A stretch of 64,000 nucleotides of DNA from Isoetes taiwanensis (taxonomy: Eukaryota; Streptophyta; Lycopodiopsida; Isoetales; Isoetaceae): NCBI GenBank assembly GCA_021234155.1, contig JAJEKV010000022.1:3343996-3407995 (forward strand). The letters run 5' to 3'. A program made the position numbers and the translations under genes. The notes under the pieces were generated by a model. The model saw nothing but the letters and a program-made list of their open reading frames with translations. It did not search any database and was not told the DNA's origin. Each line of letters starts with the position of its first letter. Position 1 is the stretch's first letter. This document shows positions 1 to 11,730 of the stretch, in pieces.

Positions 1-847
1 CTGATTTTTGTTCTTGATTTCTTTTGCCCATGATGAAAAACGGAGTACGATGATGAACAGAGAGAGCCAGAGAGGAGCAAAGGGAGATCCAAACGAATTG
101 GTTCCTAAATCGCGCCCTAAATTTGACAGTCTAGATCATTTCTCAAGATCTGATCGTCTAGACTGATTAGGATTGGGTAAGCACAGGAAATCCGGCATGC
201 AGATCGAGTTGTGCAGATCGAGTTGACAGAATTGGGCTGAGTTAAGGAACACTTTGTTCATAAGATAGCCATAATGAATATTGGAAGTTTATTTCAGCTT
301 TTGGTTAGAAGGTTGGATTTTTTCTTAAGGTCCGGTTTTATCTGAAGGATTTGGGTTTTTTTTTCAGAGGGTTTTCATGCCCAACTTTCTTTGGAACAAG
401 GATTGGAGCAGAGCATATAAAGCCCTATTATCTTGCGGTAAGAGCTGGAATAATAGTTAGCTCTGGAAGCAATTTAGTTTAGCTGCTCTCTTTCCAGAAC
501 TTACAACATCAACAGGGATTCTGAGCTTTGAATTATGCTGCTGTGCTTTGCAGAGCATGGAAGCTTTGGGCTCAAATGTGTTATATCTATCTATCTATCT
601 AAATTTCCAAGGTAAAATTCTTAGCTACACCTCTAAAGTTGGGCTTTTTTTATTCTAAAATGTGATGTTCATGGCAGAAAGATAAGTTCAAGAAGATAAA
701 CCATCCATGTACTTATCATAGATAACCGTGGAGAAAACGTGGTCTCTTATGTCTGCAACCATTTGGTCCTGAGTAACATGCTCATCATGTTATATGGAAA
801 TGAGAACTGTATCATTACCATTTATTTATTTTCATATTGAACTTTTA

Positions 848-1190
848 CTAAGTTTTGCCATCAGGATGCGCCCATTTCAAGGTCCAACTTTTCTACACTG
901 AGAGAAATCCTCGTGCCTAATTTCATAGCCACGACATGACTCAAAGGCATTTACACTGGTGTTTCATCTTTTGCATGGCCAAACATGTGGCTCTGATCAC
1001 CTGCTCCAATTTCTTCAGCAGACTTAGTGAAGTTCCCACCAATCTTAGCCTTGGTTGTGATCTCACCAAATAGTATTATTACATTTGATTTTAGACAAGT
1101 TTCACATGCAACCCTGCTTTCATTGACTAATATGAAAGCACTGACCATAACATCAATCAGAACCATAAGAGGACCATAAGATTGCATTTG
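848..1190 (-). pseudogene. S-adenosylmethionine synthetase fragment, copy 1
   Basis: Read on the minus strand, the 951-1217 frame contains [19 protein letters not shown] then ITTKAK, which matches the N-terminal region of plant SAM synthetase ([13 protein letters not shown]). It then runs directly into [20 protein letters not shown], the family's ATP-binding loop. About 45 residues that normally separate these blocks are missing. A stop follows ETPV, after which MPLSHVVAMKLGTR and, in another frame, WAHPDGKT continue the homology. The real enzyme is about 390 residues, so this is a deleted, frameshifted, non-functional remnant. No intron is visible across it, so it may be a processed copy. 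Confidence 0.85.
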
Positions 1191-1842
1191 TAGTATTCTC
1201 CATGATTTGTGTCTCATTGATTGTCCTTAACTTGAGATGAGAAATGTTTGTTCATAAGATAGCCATAATGAATATTGGAAGTTTATTTCAGCTTTTGGTT
1301 AGAAGGTTGGTTTTTTTCTTAAGGTCCGGTTTTATCTGAAGGATTTGGGTTTTTTTTTGCAGAGGGTTTTCGTGCCCAACTTTCTTTGGAACAAGGATTG
1401 GAGCAGAGCATATAGAGCCCTATTATCTTGCGGTAAGAGCTGGAATAATAGTTAGCTCTGGAAGCAATTTAGTTTAGCTGCTCTCTTTCCAGAACTTACA
1501 ACATCAACAGGGGTTCTGAGCTTTGAATTATGCTACTGTGCTTTGCAGAGCATGGAAGCTTTGGGCTCAAATGTGTTATATCTATCTATCTATCTAAATT
1601 TCCAAGGTAAAATTCTTAGCTACACCTCTAAAGTTGGGCTTTTTTTATTCTAAAATGTGATGTTCATGGCAGAAAGATAAGTTCAAGAAGATAAACCATC
1701 CATGTACTTATCATAGATAACCGTGGAGAAAACGTGGTCTCTTATGTCTGCAACCATTTGGTCCTGAGTAACATGCTCATCATGTTATATGGAAATGAGA
1801 ACTGTATCATTACCATTTATTTATTTTCATATTGAACTTTTA

Positions 1843-2186
1843 CTTAAGTTTTGCCATCAGGATGCGCCCATTTCAAGGTCCAACTTTTCTACACTGAGAG
1901 AAATCCTCGTGCCTAATTTCATAGCCACGACATGACTCAAAGGCATTTACACTGGTGTTTCATCTTTTGCATGGCCAAACATGTGGCCCTGATCACCTGC
2001 TCCAATTTCTTCAGCAGACTTAGTGAAGTTCCCACCAATCTTAGCCTTGGTTGTGATCTCACCAAATAGTATTATTACATTTGATTTTAGACAAGTTTCA
2101 CATGCAACCCTGCTTTCATTGACTAATATGAAAGCACTGACCATAACATCAATCAGAACCATAAGAGGACCATAAGATTGCATTTG
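1843..2186 (-). pseudogene. S-adenosylmethionine synthetase fragment, copy 2
   Basis: This is the second tandem copy of the same remnant, with the same internal deletion and the same stop after ETPV. It retains GDQGHMFG where copy 1 has GDQSHMFG; the family residue is G, so copy 2 keeps the ancestral state. One extra T near 1845 changes the last stop codon. A third, partial trace lies at about 2539-2640 and keeps only the 5' part of the fragment. Decay preceded the tandem duplication because the defects are shared. Confidence 0.83.
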
Positions 2187-2689
2187 TAGTATTCTCCATG
2201 ATTTGTGTCTCATTGATTGTCCTTAACTTGAGATGAGAAATGTTTGTTCATAAGATAGCCATAATGAATATTGGAAGTTTATTTCAGCTTTTGGTTAGAA
2301 GGTTAGTTTTTTTCTTAAGGTCCGGTTTTATCTGAAGGATTTGGGTTTTTTTTGCAGAGGGTTTTCGTGCCCAACTTTCTTTGGAACAAGGATTGGAGCA
2401 GAGCATATAGAGCCCTATTATCTTGCGGTAAGAGCTGGAATAATAGTTAGCTCTGGAAGCAATTTAGTTTAGCTGCTCTCTTTCCAGAACTTACAACATC
2501 AACAGGGGTTCTGAGCTTTGAATTATGCTACTGTGCTTTCACATGCAACCCTGCTTTCATTGATTAATATGAAAGCACTGACCATAACATCAGTCAGAAC
2601 CATAAGAGGACCATAAGATTGCATCTGTAGTATTCTCCATGATTTGTGTCTCATTGATTGTCCTTAACTTGAGATGAGAAATGTTTATG

Positions 2690-3262
2690 AATAATTGTAA
2701 ACTAACCATCATATTTGGCTCAAAAAGTTGAGACTGGAAAATGCAATGACTTACATATTCTAAATCAGGAACTAAGATGCATAAATGCATAAATCTAAAT
2801 CAGGCACCAGTCCCTGCTAAAAGCTGTGAACCTCAATCTCTTCATAGAAGAAGTTCTATGCAAGATAAACATATGCATTGAAGTTTATGTGTTAGAAGCA
2901 ATGGTTGAAGTGAATCCGTTTAAATGGCTCAATTTTGCAACAAGTTAAGAAATCAAATTCTTTAATGCAAACACGAAGAACGCAACCTAGCAATGCTCTC
3001 CCCTATCTAAGCTCGCTCATATATTGCCATGCCAACAATAAAAGATGTCAAGAATAAGAGTTCAACTGCAGAGTTTATACTACACTCTCGAGTTTATACT
3101 ACACTCTCTTCTCATTCTTCATATAACTTTACAAGGTTCAAACTAATCCCGAGCAACGCTGTGCACTGTTACTATGTTTGGACATTTTTGTTAAAAAAAA
3201 AAAAAGGTTACTGCACATTTTCCTCATTGCAATCAAAACATTTATAGACTTCGAACTTATGC
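2690..3262. other. No recognised gene
   Basis: AT-rich sequence between the tandem array and the LINE. It holds a short direct repeat of an ACACTCTCGAGTTTATACT-like unit near 3075-3110 and an A13 run near 3191-3204. No coding signal was seen on either strand. Confidence 0.6.
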
Positions 3263-3265
3263 CCA

Positions 3266-4487
3266 TCAGCGCTGGGCACCCTTACTAGTAATCTTAATAA
3301 AATGATTGGAGGCAGCCTTTTTAAGATCAATATCCTCAGAGAGAGTCATACCATCAGCTTGAATACTATAAATATGATTTCTTCTTATTTTGCTCTTAGC
3401 CTTGATAAAGAAATACTTGGAATTGGACCTTTCATCTTCCTTGAGCTCCTTTACCAATCTTAATTTCCTCCTTTTCAATCTTAAGTTTGATTTCCTCTTG
3501 TTGCTCTTGAGGGCAGGACTGAAGTTCAGCTCTAAGATCTTCAAGATACTTCTTGCCTTGGATGTGAATCTGCTTACCCCAGTTCTTGAGCCAGCTCTTG
3601 ATACTCTTAGAGGTCTGAACCCACCAATTCATCCATCCCAATTGATTAGTGGGCTTGGGGATACTGCTATAAATCTGCTCAAAGTCTTGAAGAAAACTAT
3701 CATGCTGGAGCAGGGAAACATTCAACTTAAAGAAAGAATTCCTCTTAGTGCTGTTGGGCTTACCATTGATTTCAATGAGCTGGGGGAAATGATCAGAAAT
3801 GGTAAAGCCATTAAGATTGGAGACTCTATCACAGCTATGCCAAAAATGTTCACTCACATAGAATCTATCATGCATACAAAGAATGGGATCATTAATTCTA
3901 TAATTGGACCAACTATGGAAATTGGGCTGAGTTCTAGCAAGCTTGAGATCATGGCTGAATAAAAGATGATTCCAAGAATTGGCCTCTTGATTAGTGAGAG
4001 TTTTGTAGTTGGTGCTTCTCATAAAATCATGAGTGACCATATTAAAGTCCCCTGCCATGATGCAATTTTCATAGGGGATCCTATCCAAACTGTTCCTAAT
4101 GCAATTCCACAGAGAGCTCCTTTCACTAGGCTGATGCTGGGCATAAATATTAACAAAGGCAAACTTTTTGAAGTTAATATCTCCATGAAGAATCTGCCAC
4201 TTGCCACAACTAGCATTCATCATTTGAATGTTAGAAATATTAAGACTATCTCTCCAAGCTATAGATATGCCTGCAGAAGAGTTATTGGCCTTAATAGCCC
4301 AAACCTTAAAATCAGATGGCAAAGAAAAGGAAATTAATTTTTCGAAATCATCATCATGAAGCTTATGTTCCTGAAAGAAAAACATGTCAGCTTTTATAGT
4401 TGAAAGACAAACCTTTAATCTATCTCTTTTAACATTAGAATTAATGCCTTGGAGATTCCAAGACACACATCTAAGATTAATATCCAT
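3266..4487 (-). pseudogene. LINE A ORF2: APE endonuclease domain, truncated
   Basis: The first 351 codons form an exonuclease/endonuclease/phosphatase domain. The visible order is RCVSWNLQGI near residue 6, FFQEHKLHD near 37 (catalytic E), FVNIYAQHQP near 112, IMAGDFNMV near 143, and DHFPQLI near 235 as the terminal SDH motif. These residues nick target DNA for target-primed reverse transcription. At about 3450 the reading shifts frame and continues as ERSNSKYFFIKAKSKIRRNHI down to AASNHF, the linker before reverse transcriptase. The element ends there. One frameshift and missing catalytic domains make it dead. Confidence 0.88.
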
Positions 4488-6528
4488 AGAAATCAGTTTT
4501 TTTAGATTTCCTTGAGCTTCTCCTCGATGGCTCAGGGGTTTGTTTTCTGCTGTTTTTCTTTTTTTTTATGTGGTATGAAACAATTTGCCAAGGATTAAGC
4601 ATTTCTTCTCTTTGCAGGTCTTTGTCAATAATATATATCAAATAAGCTTGCTCAAATAAGCCAGATTTATCACTATCATAGGGATCATCTTCATGGATAT
4701 TTGGATCTTGATTCTTGTTGCTTGAATCAGAGATGTCAATATCTTCAATAATTTCTTCAATGATCACATTGCTGCTAATCTTATTGCTACTCATCTGATC
4801 ATTCCAAGGTATGCAAACTTGGGCTGGTACAATTACCTTCACCTCTTTATATTCCCCCTTCTCAAAAGTGTGTTCTTTTTTCAGATCCCTTTTGGGGACC
4901 CATTCCTTCTTTCCATGAGTTTGATACATAGGATCTTTCCCCTTGGAATTTAGATTGTCCTTTTTAGGCTCAATAATTGGGGTTTTAGAGTAGCTGATCT
5001 TGATATCTAGGAAGGTGTCCTCATCAATTCTTGAACCAATATATTTCTCCCAGTTAGAGTTGATTTCCTTCATGATACATATGGAAGGAAAATCAGTTTA
5101 GGGAATGGATATATGAATTACTTTCCCCAAACACTCACCAATTTCCTTAAGATGATTATTTGTCCAAAACAAAGGAGGCAAATCCGGGCAGGAAACCCAA
5201 GTGGTGGTAGCAATGGTAGAGAAATTTCCTGGGATATAAAGAGGATTCCATTTCATAATGTAGGCAGGACAATTAGCAATAGAAGAGATTTTTCTGGTCA
5301 GAATGTACTTCATGTGGTTGCTATCCCTGCAGATAATCTGAAAAGTTCTGGAATCCATCTTTAAGATAGAAAGAATAGGAATGTTTATATTTTTATTGAT
5401 CCAGCCTTTAACTTCATAAATCTGAGGACAGTTTTTAGGAAAATGAACTAGAATACCATGGGAAGAGAATTTCACAAAGGCCTCTTTATCTTGGATAGCA
5501 TAAAGATCTACAACTGAGCCCTTAACAAATTCCTTACCATCTATATTACCAAAAGGACACTTCCCTATAGAAGAATTAAGAAAAACATTTTTGAAAGAGG
5601 GAAGCGTACCATTTATTTTATCATATTTGCCCAGGGTAGGGATTTTTTACTTGAGCTTGGTGTCTGAGATCTTTGTTGACTGCTTGTCCAAGTTAAGATT
5701 TACAATCTTTTGGCAATTCGGACATCCACACTGAGCAGCATCACGAGGATTGAAGTAGCCATTTGAATCACAAATGGTGCAATCTTTTGTAGGGGTAAGC
5801 TTGTGCATGACAGTATCGTGCTCCGCCTCAATGTTCTTAAGTTCAGCAGTAGCCAGGAGAGAGAGATCATCCTTAAATTTTTCCTTAAACTTTATGATTT
5901 CGTGATCATCCGCTGCCTCCCAAACTCGTACCAGGCGAAAAGAGGCTTTAGAATTCCACCCCAACAATTCTAGATCTTCTGCCAAATCTTTGGTTGTTTG
6001 CAACAGCTCGGTCATACTTTTCTTGAAGGCCTGATTTTTCAGACTGCAGCAATCTTCCTTGGAATGTCTTGTTTTGACTCTGATCATTTGGTAGAGGAGA
6101 AGGTCTAACTCTTGAATCCTCTTGATCATGTTCCAGACAAGATCTCGGTCATTGGCTTTCCCCTCGGCATATTGATTTTCTAGCCTTATGATTTCCTCTT
6201 CACATGCAGGAATAAGGCCTTCTTTCTTGATTCCCATGCATTCGGCTGCTGCTTTCTGTTGATCCCTGATAATATCGAAAGATACTGTAAGTTCTTTCAT
6301 TTTTGTCCATGCAGGGTCGACTTCTTTCTCCAGTGTGAGAATGATCTTCCAGTCTTTGTTATCTTGGTCTAAAGTTTTATAGTCTTCCTCATCTTCCCAC
6401 CTGTTTTGGCGTGAGGATTTGCCTTTGAGAACAGTTTTCTTAGGCCTCATTCTGGAGGACAAGAAGCTCAATTCCGGGGACCCAAGCAAAGTTCTTGACA
6501 AGATTAGAGATGGAAAATACTGCAACAC
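4477..6528 (-). pseudogene. LINE A ORF1 (DUF4283-type), two in-frame TAA stops
   Basis: One reading frame runs from 6528 to 4477, broken only by TAA codons at 5647-5649 and 5098-5100. The N-terminal third is acidic and coiled-coil-like and ends in a cysteine cluster (CTICDSNGYF, then CGCPNC). The middle (about 5640-5100) resembles the DUF4283 nucleic-acid-binding domain of plant LINE ORF1 proteins, ending WVSCPDLPPLFWTNNHLKEI. The C-terminal third is low-complexity and lysine-rich (SRRSSRKSKK). The family packages LINE RNA. Both stops could arise from CAA by C-to-T change. The Cys cluster could be a captured host piece, but the shared frame favours one ORF1. Confidence 0.7.
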
Positions 6529-6529
6529 A

Positions 6530-7640
6530 GTTTGATGACCTGAGGTACCGACTCCAAAACCAACAAATTTTCCAAGAAACTGTGGTTTCTCACCACCGTT
6601 TCAAGAAAACCAGAAGAATTAAGATCTCGAATGAGATGTTTCCCCTCCTCCGAGAAGGAGATCACGCACAAAACGTCTGTATCACTGCAAGATCTAAATC
6701 TGAAGAGTCCTACTGAAATTCTACTGCGTCTAGCCTCTGCTACCCACAATCTAATGACGAAATTGGCATGAGGTGACAGGTTTAGGCCAGGGATCAAGCT
6801 CTGGAGAACAGCAGAGGTGGCCTCTGCCTCATCCATCGAGCACCCCGGCGCTATTCCCAAGGCGCCAGGTCGAGCGCCTAGTCATCTCCCCCACCACTGC
6901 TGATCACCGCAGCCCGGCTGGATTTAATGCTACCACAGCTATTTGTCAATATGACTTAAAAGAAGTATTCAACAGGAAAACTTGATGGATCACTGATTTT
7001 TCCTGCTACTTATTTATATGACGTAATTGATCTAGACAAGCTTGTCACTTTTGACGAAGTGTATCAACATTTAGACTTGCTGGTCACCTCTGACAAAGTG
7101 TATCAATTATATATCTTGCTGTAAAAGAAGTTTTATCTTTTTATATGTCCTATGTATTGTTTGAATACGAAGTTTGATATGTTCTAATCCACTATTTTGA
7201 CAAGTTTATAATTTAGAAAAATTATATCCAAATCTTGGCCTAAAGAATAGAATAGAATAGAAAGAGAGTTGCACCTGTTCTCTTTAGGGCTGCTTATTGA
7301 ACCCTAAGTCCTTAATCTGCAGATTAGGATGGTAAGGTTAAAGTCTTCTAGAAAGACGTAAGGCCCTTTGTTGTTGTTGTTGTTTTTTTTTTTTTTTTTT
7401 TTTTTAAAATGTTTTTGCCCGAACGGCTATGGTGGATGTGTCCTGGAGCAGAAACAATGTATGGTGAGAAATCTCTTGCCTGAATGGCTATGGTGGAGAA
7501 GACTGGGCATTAAATCTAAGATTGGAGAACTTTGTTATTTCATATTTTACGGCTCAAATTGGGCGCCCAATTTGAGAAGACCTTTCTAAGAAAAGATGAT
7601 CTGAGGCAAAGTCATAAATAAATTGTAAAGCCAATAATCT
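6530..7640. other. No recognised gene; possible LINE A 5' leader
   Basis: The 6.5-7.0 kb part is GC-richer and open in several frames, but nothing in it is recognisable. It may be the LINE A 5' leader or the target site. There is an AGAATAGAATAG repeat near 7243-7262 and a long T run after GTTGTTGTTGTT near 7370-7405. No promoter or gene can be supported. Confidence 0.5.
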
Positions 7641-7761
7641 AATCTTCTTCACAACACATAGGCACCCACTCATCCATATGAGGGGCTGAACTTGTTTAAA
7701 TGGAGCTCCAAATTGAGTGCCGGTCCAATTTAAGGGGCTCCACAGTGCTAGTAAGGCTTTT

Positions 7762-8475
7762 TAGTATAGCCCCTGTATCTAGACACTGCTTTCGGCCTTC
7801 TTTACCTCCTTGGAAAGTTCATTCAAAGGACTTTAGTGAAATCACTAATCAGGCACACATTTATACAAATGGGGTCTCAAATTGGGCAGCCACCATGGCT
7901 GCAGAATAGGCTTTTCGGTATAACTCATGCATCCGGACTCCGTTTTCGACGTTCTTTAGGTCATTGAAAAGCTTATTCAAATAACTTTAGTATAGACACT
8001 AATCAAGTAAACTATTTACATAGACAATGCGTCACATTGGGCCAATTATGTGGCCGCCCAATTTGCGGACATAACTTTAGCATCTAGACTCTGTTTTTGG
8101 CATTCTTTAGCTCGTTAAAAAGCTTGTTCAGAGGGTCTTGATAAAGCCATTAATCAAGTATACTTTATACAAATGAGGCATAAACTTGAGCGCTCCAAGA
8201 TGGCACAATAGGCTTTTTGACATAACTTTTGCATTCAAACTACGTTTTTCGACATTCTTTGGCTTGTTGGAAAGCTTGTCCAGAGAGCTATGATAAAGAC
8301 GTTAATCAAACATGCTACTTACACAAATGGAGCCCCAAATTAGGCCCAAATTGGGTGGCCGCCCAATCTGAGGGCCGAAGGGTGGCAGAATAGGCTTTTT
8401 GGCATAACTCCTGCATCTGGACTCCATTTTCTGCATTTCTTAGCTCGTTGGAAAGTTTGTGCAGAGGGCTTGTGT
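7762..8475. repeat. Degenerate ~155-bp tandem repeats (satellite-like)
   Basis: About five units start at roughly 7762, 7919, 8069, 8220 and 8402. Each begins with ATAACTYYTGCATCYGGACT, followed by CCRTTTTY, a CATTCTTTAGCTCGTTGGAAAG-like block, and then AATCAAGTA, TACAAATGRGG and GCCGCCCAATTTG. Units are only about 70-80% alike, so the array is old. The same lead motif occurs once at about 57028, in front of a LINE ORF1. Read as protein in some frames, the units stay open by chance, which explains the short ORFs here. Confidence 0.8.
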
Positions 8476-8479
8476 GTGG

Positions 8480-9353
8480 GTTCTATGTATACAGATGTTA
8501 TCAACTGGTGGGCAACATGCATGCCCAAAAACAAAGGTCAGAGAAAAACAAGAATCATGCATGCCTAAATGCAAGAAAAGAAAGGGCCATACATGCCAAA
8601 AAGCAAGGGAGCCTTGATGTGGGCATACAGAGCATATAGAGAGAATAAACTCTACAAAAAGAATACAAGCAATATTTAAATGATATGCGCTAACCTTTAA
8701 CGAACTTGAACATACAAAACTGCGTCAAAAAGTCTTCTAAAGGATGGCACCTTCTTGGAGGAGCACACAAACTGATGGAGGAATAAAACAATAACCTGTA
8801 CCTCTCAAATAATGTCCTAACATTTGAAAAGCATATAGCAAAAAGCTGCAGGCATAATGAACACGTGGCATCATAATGAAAGGTCTTGGATACATTTGGT
8901 GGACCCATAATGCATCGTAAAATAAACCCCCCTTTTCACGACCATTTCAATTTAAACTGAAGTTGCCACGTGGACCATTCACGTGGTTGTTCAAATTGAA
9001 AATTTAAATTTGAATGTTGCAGTATGCATTGTCAACTAATGATGAGGTGATGAGCCACACCTTAAGCTTCAAGACAAGGTAAGAGCTCTTATCTTTGAGT
9101 TCACATAGCTAGTTGTGTTAGGGTTTGAATTAAGGTAAGGTTTAGACCAAGGTAGAGTTTGACGTCAAGATTAGGGCTGACCAAATTGGGTGGACGCCAA
9201 AAAAAAGGGAGTTTTGCTCTCAAATTAAACTCTCACCCAATTTGATCAGCCCAAATAGGGCAGATGACCACTTTCAGGGCTTTTTTTCCTGAAGAAACTT
9301 CTACCAAGTTTTGATATATTTTTTCAGATGTGTTTTGTACTTGCAAGCAGGCA
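8480..9353. other. No recognised gene; target region of the Copia element
   Basis: Contains short repeats of AAACGCAT-like text (8520-8610) and fragments of the upstream satellite theme (CCCAATTTG, 9190-9260). No coding or RNA feature was recognised. The last five bases (CCCAA, 9354-9358) are the target duplication of the adjacent retrotransposon. Confidence 0.6.
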
Positions 9354-9358
9354 CCCAA

Positions 9359-9481
9359 TGATAGAACTAGTGCAAAACCAGCACAGACCCCGCAAGATCA
9401 ACTTAAGAGATAGAATAGAAGAACAAGAGTAACTCTATTGAGAAAGCAATGGAAAATACAATCTCTACTTCTGAGCATTGC
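9359..9481 (-). repeat. Copia 3' LTR, partial
   Basis: 123 bp matching the terminal part of the 263-bp LTR at 13217. It runs directly into pol coding sequence at 9482, which marks the internal deletion junction (shared text ends at GAGCATTGC). Confidence 0.93.
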
Positions 9482-10361
9482 TCACACTCCTCACCATCGA
9501 AATCAAGCTCAAGCCTTGTGCCTGGATCAAAAGGACTTGCCACAACCTTGCAATCTTGCATAGGATACTGCCGTAACATTTCTTTGATATATTTTTGCTG
9601 AGAAAGATAGATGCCATCTGAGTGCTGCTACACTTATACACCTAAATAGTAATGCATAAGGCCAAGGTTAGTCATCTCGAAGGACGAAGATAACTTCAAC
9701 TTCAATGTAGAAATCAACACATCAGCATCTCATGTGATGATCAAATCATCAACATACAAAACCACAACGCACATTTGGCCTTCATGTGATTTGTAATAAA
9801 GATTGGGGTCTGCTGCACTTCTGCTGAACCCCTGCTCAAGAAAGAAAGCATTAATTTTCGTATACCAACATCTTCGAGCCTGCTTCAAGCCATATATGCT
9901 TTTCTTCAAATGATAAACCAGCTGCTCCTTCCCTTGAACAACAAATCCTAGAGGTTGAGCTCTTCCTCCAAATCACCATTCAAAAAAGCAGACTTAATGT
10001 CCATTTGAAACATTAACCAATCTTTCATTGCAGCAAGAGCTATAACTGATCTGATAGTGGACATTCTGGCTACGGGAGCAAAGACTTCATCATAATCTAA
10101 GCCTTTTTTCTGTGCAAAACCCCTGGCCACAAGTCTAGCTTTGTACTTTGACACTGTCCCATCAGCATGAAATTTGGTTTTAAACACCCACTTACAGCCA
10201 ATAACTTGCTTATCAGCTGGAAGTTCAACCAATTCCCATGTGCCTTGCTTCAGCAATTGAGAGTATTCTTCTTCCATTGCATGCTGCCACTGTGGATCAC
10301 TAGCTACTTCGTGAAAGGTGTGTGGATCAACGGGATCAACATGATCCTGGACCTTTGCCAT
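9482..10361 (-). pseudogene. Copia reverse transcriptase, C-terminus and RNase H lost
   Basis: Family RVT_2 is clear: QGTWELVELPADKQVIGCKW, FKTKFHADGTVSKYKARLVA, then DYDEVFAPVAR and FQMDIKSAFLNGDLEEE. After a frameshift near 9948 the coding continues to the catalytic VLYVDDLII (plus-strand coordinates about 9741-9770) and NLGLMHYYLGV. The sequence ends at EECEQCSE, where it meets the partial LTR at 9481. RNase H, which normally follows for about 130 residues, is absent. Confidence 0.92.
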
Positions 10362-10394
10362 TAAGGCAAGGTTACATGATCCATTAGACTTTTC

Positions 10395-11727
10395 CTATTT
10401 CTCCATCAGACGTGCTGATCTCCTAGGTTCAATAACAGGTACAACAGGTGCTGCAACCGGTTCTGCAACAATTTGTTTCTCCTTGAGACGTGCTGATCTC
10501 CTAGGTTCAACAACAGGAGGTATAGCAAGTGTTACAATAGGTGCTGTAACAGGTGCTGGATCAGGTACTACAGTACCTTCATGTGTGCTGGACTCCCCCT
10601 GAAAGGAACCAACCTGCTCATGGACCATAGGGCGAGTGGGATTGGGATCATCCCGTGCCACTACTTCAGGCAAATGTGAGTTCACTGGAGAAACCACTAC
10701 AGAGGGAGAGAAAGGTCTACCAGCAGCTGCTATTAGATCTCCAACATCCAAGATATTGTCATTGTGAACTGCAGGAGAATCAATGGAAGATATACCATCA
10801 TATACAACATCTTCAACAAACTGAACTGACCTGCTTACAATAATCTGCTTGTTGGAAGGATCATACAACTTGTAACCTTTCTGATTTTCTGGATACCCAA
10901 TGAAGATGGCTTTGACAGCCCTGTCATGCAACTTCCCATACTTTTTCAGCTTTTCAGCAGGTATAGAAGCATAAGCCAAACATCCAAACACCCTCAAATG
11001 AGACGGACTGCCTTAGTAGGCGACCTATTTGCCAAATATGCTGCTGTCACTACAGCCTCTCCCCAAAAAAATTCAGGCAGTTGCTTGTGATTCATCATAA
11101 ATCTTGGCAAATCAAGCAAAGATCTATTCCTTCTTTCAGCTACACCATTTTATGGATAAACATAAGGAATGATTAACTATCTTTCAATACCTTCTTCCAT
11201 GAGAAACTCATCAAAGGCATTAGAAACATATTCATCTCCATTGTCACTTCTCAACTTTTTTATTACTAACCCTGTCTGCTTTTTGATTGCTGCTTTGAAG
11301 GCCTTGAACTTGCCAAGCACCTCAGATTTGCAGTGCAAAGTATACACCCAAGCGTACCTACTGAAATCATCAATCAGGGTCAAAAAATACCTCTTTCTAC
11401 CTAGTGAAACATCAGGCATATAGCACAAATCAGAATGCAGCAGCTCAAGAGGTTGAGTTGCTCGATGAATAGCCTGCTGTGGAAAAGGCTGTTGAGGTTG
11501 CTTCCGAGATGGCATGCAGCACACTCAAGCTTGACACATTTCAGAGAGGGAATACCTGTAACCATCTTGTTCTTGTACAAAGCATGTACAGCAGTGCCTC
11601 CAACATGACGAAAACGAGCATGCCACAGATGCTCAGCAGTCAAATCAGCACATACAAGACCATGTTTAGTCTTATAAACTGAACCATCAAAGACATACAA
11701 GCCATTCTGCAGCGTCCACTTTGCCAT
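10395..11727 (-). pseudogene. Copia integrase region, frameshifted
   Basis: The first piece (11727-11401) has the gag-pre-integrase zinc site HLWHARFRHVG with CAACH. The catalytic core follows in another frame (11524-11177): LELLHSDL, LTLIDDFSRYAWVY, and LRSDNGDEY supply the two aspartates of DD(35)E. A broken stretch, where the glutamate should fall, separates this from RVFGCLAYASIP and KAIFIGYPENQKGYKLYDP (10997-10395), the integrase C-terminal region. The later part has a twice-repeated RRSARL motif. Integrase would insert the cDNA, but several frameshifts and stops make this copy inactive. Confidence 0.9.
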
Positions 11728-11730
11728 GAA

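Larger units (their letters stand above)
254..2687. repeat. ~996-bp tandem repeat, about 2.4 copies
   Basis: Three copies begin at about 254, 1250 and 2246 with the same text (TTTGTTCATAAGATAGCC). Copies 1 and 2 differ at only a handful of positions. Copy 3 is full for about 290 bp, then jumps at 2538 to the part of the unit that holds the pseudogene 5' end, so about 560 bp are deleted. Each full unit carries a TCTA microsatellite and a SAM synthetase fragment on the minus strand. The near-identity points to a recent segmental tandem duplication. An assembly artefact is possible and should be excluded with long reads. Confidence 0.95.
3266..6528 (-). mobile_element. LINE A, 5' half only
   Basis: A plant L1-type non-LTR retrotransposon on the minus strand with ORF1 (6528 to 4477) and the endonuclease part of ORF2 (4487 to about 3295). 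The reverse transcriptase is absent. Loss of the 3' half with the 5' half retained is opposite to normal 5' truncation, so a later deletion or rearrangement is likely. The ORF1 stop and the ORF2 start overlap by about 11 bp, a typical bicistronic LINE arrangement. Confidence 0.85.

Noticed and set aside
3390-3962. 190-codon plus-strand frame opposite LINE A ORF2
   Set aside because: It is the antisense shadow of the endonuclease coding region.
7241-7262. AGAATAG repeats as the tail of a minus-strand TATTC-tailed LINE
   Set aside because: The adjacent sequence lacks the conserved 3' block found in LINEs C and D, so this is a plain microsatellite. The same holds for 60659-60681.
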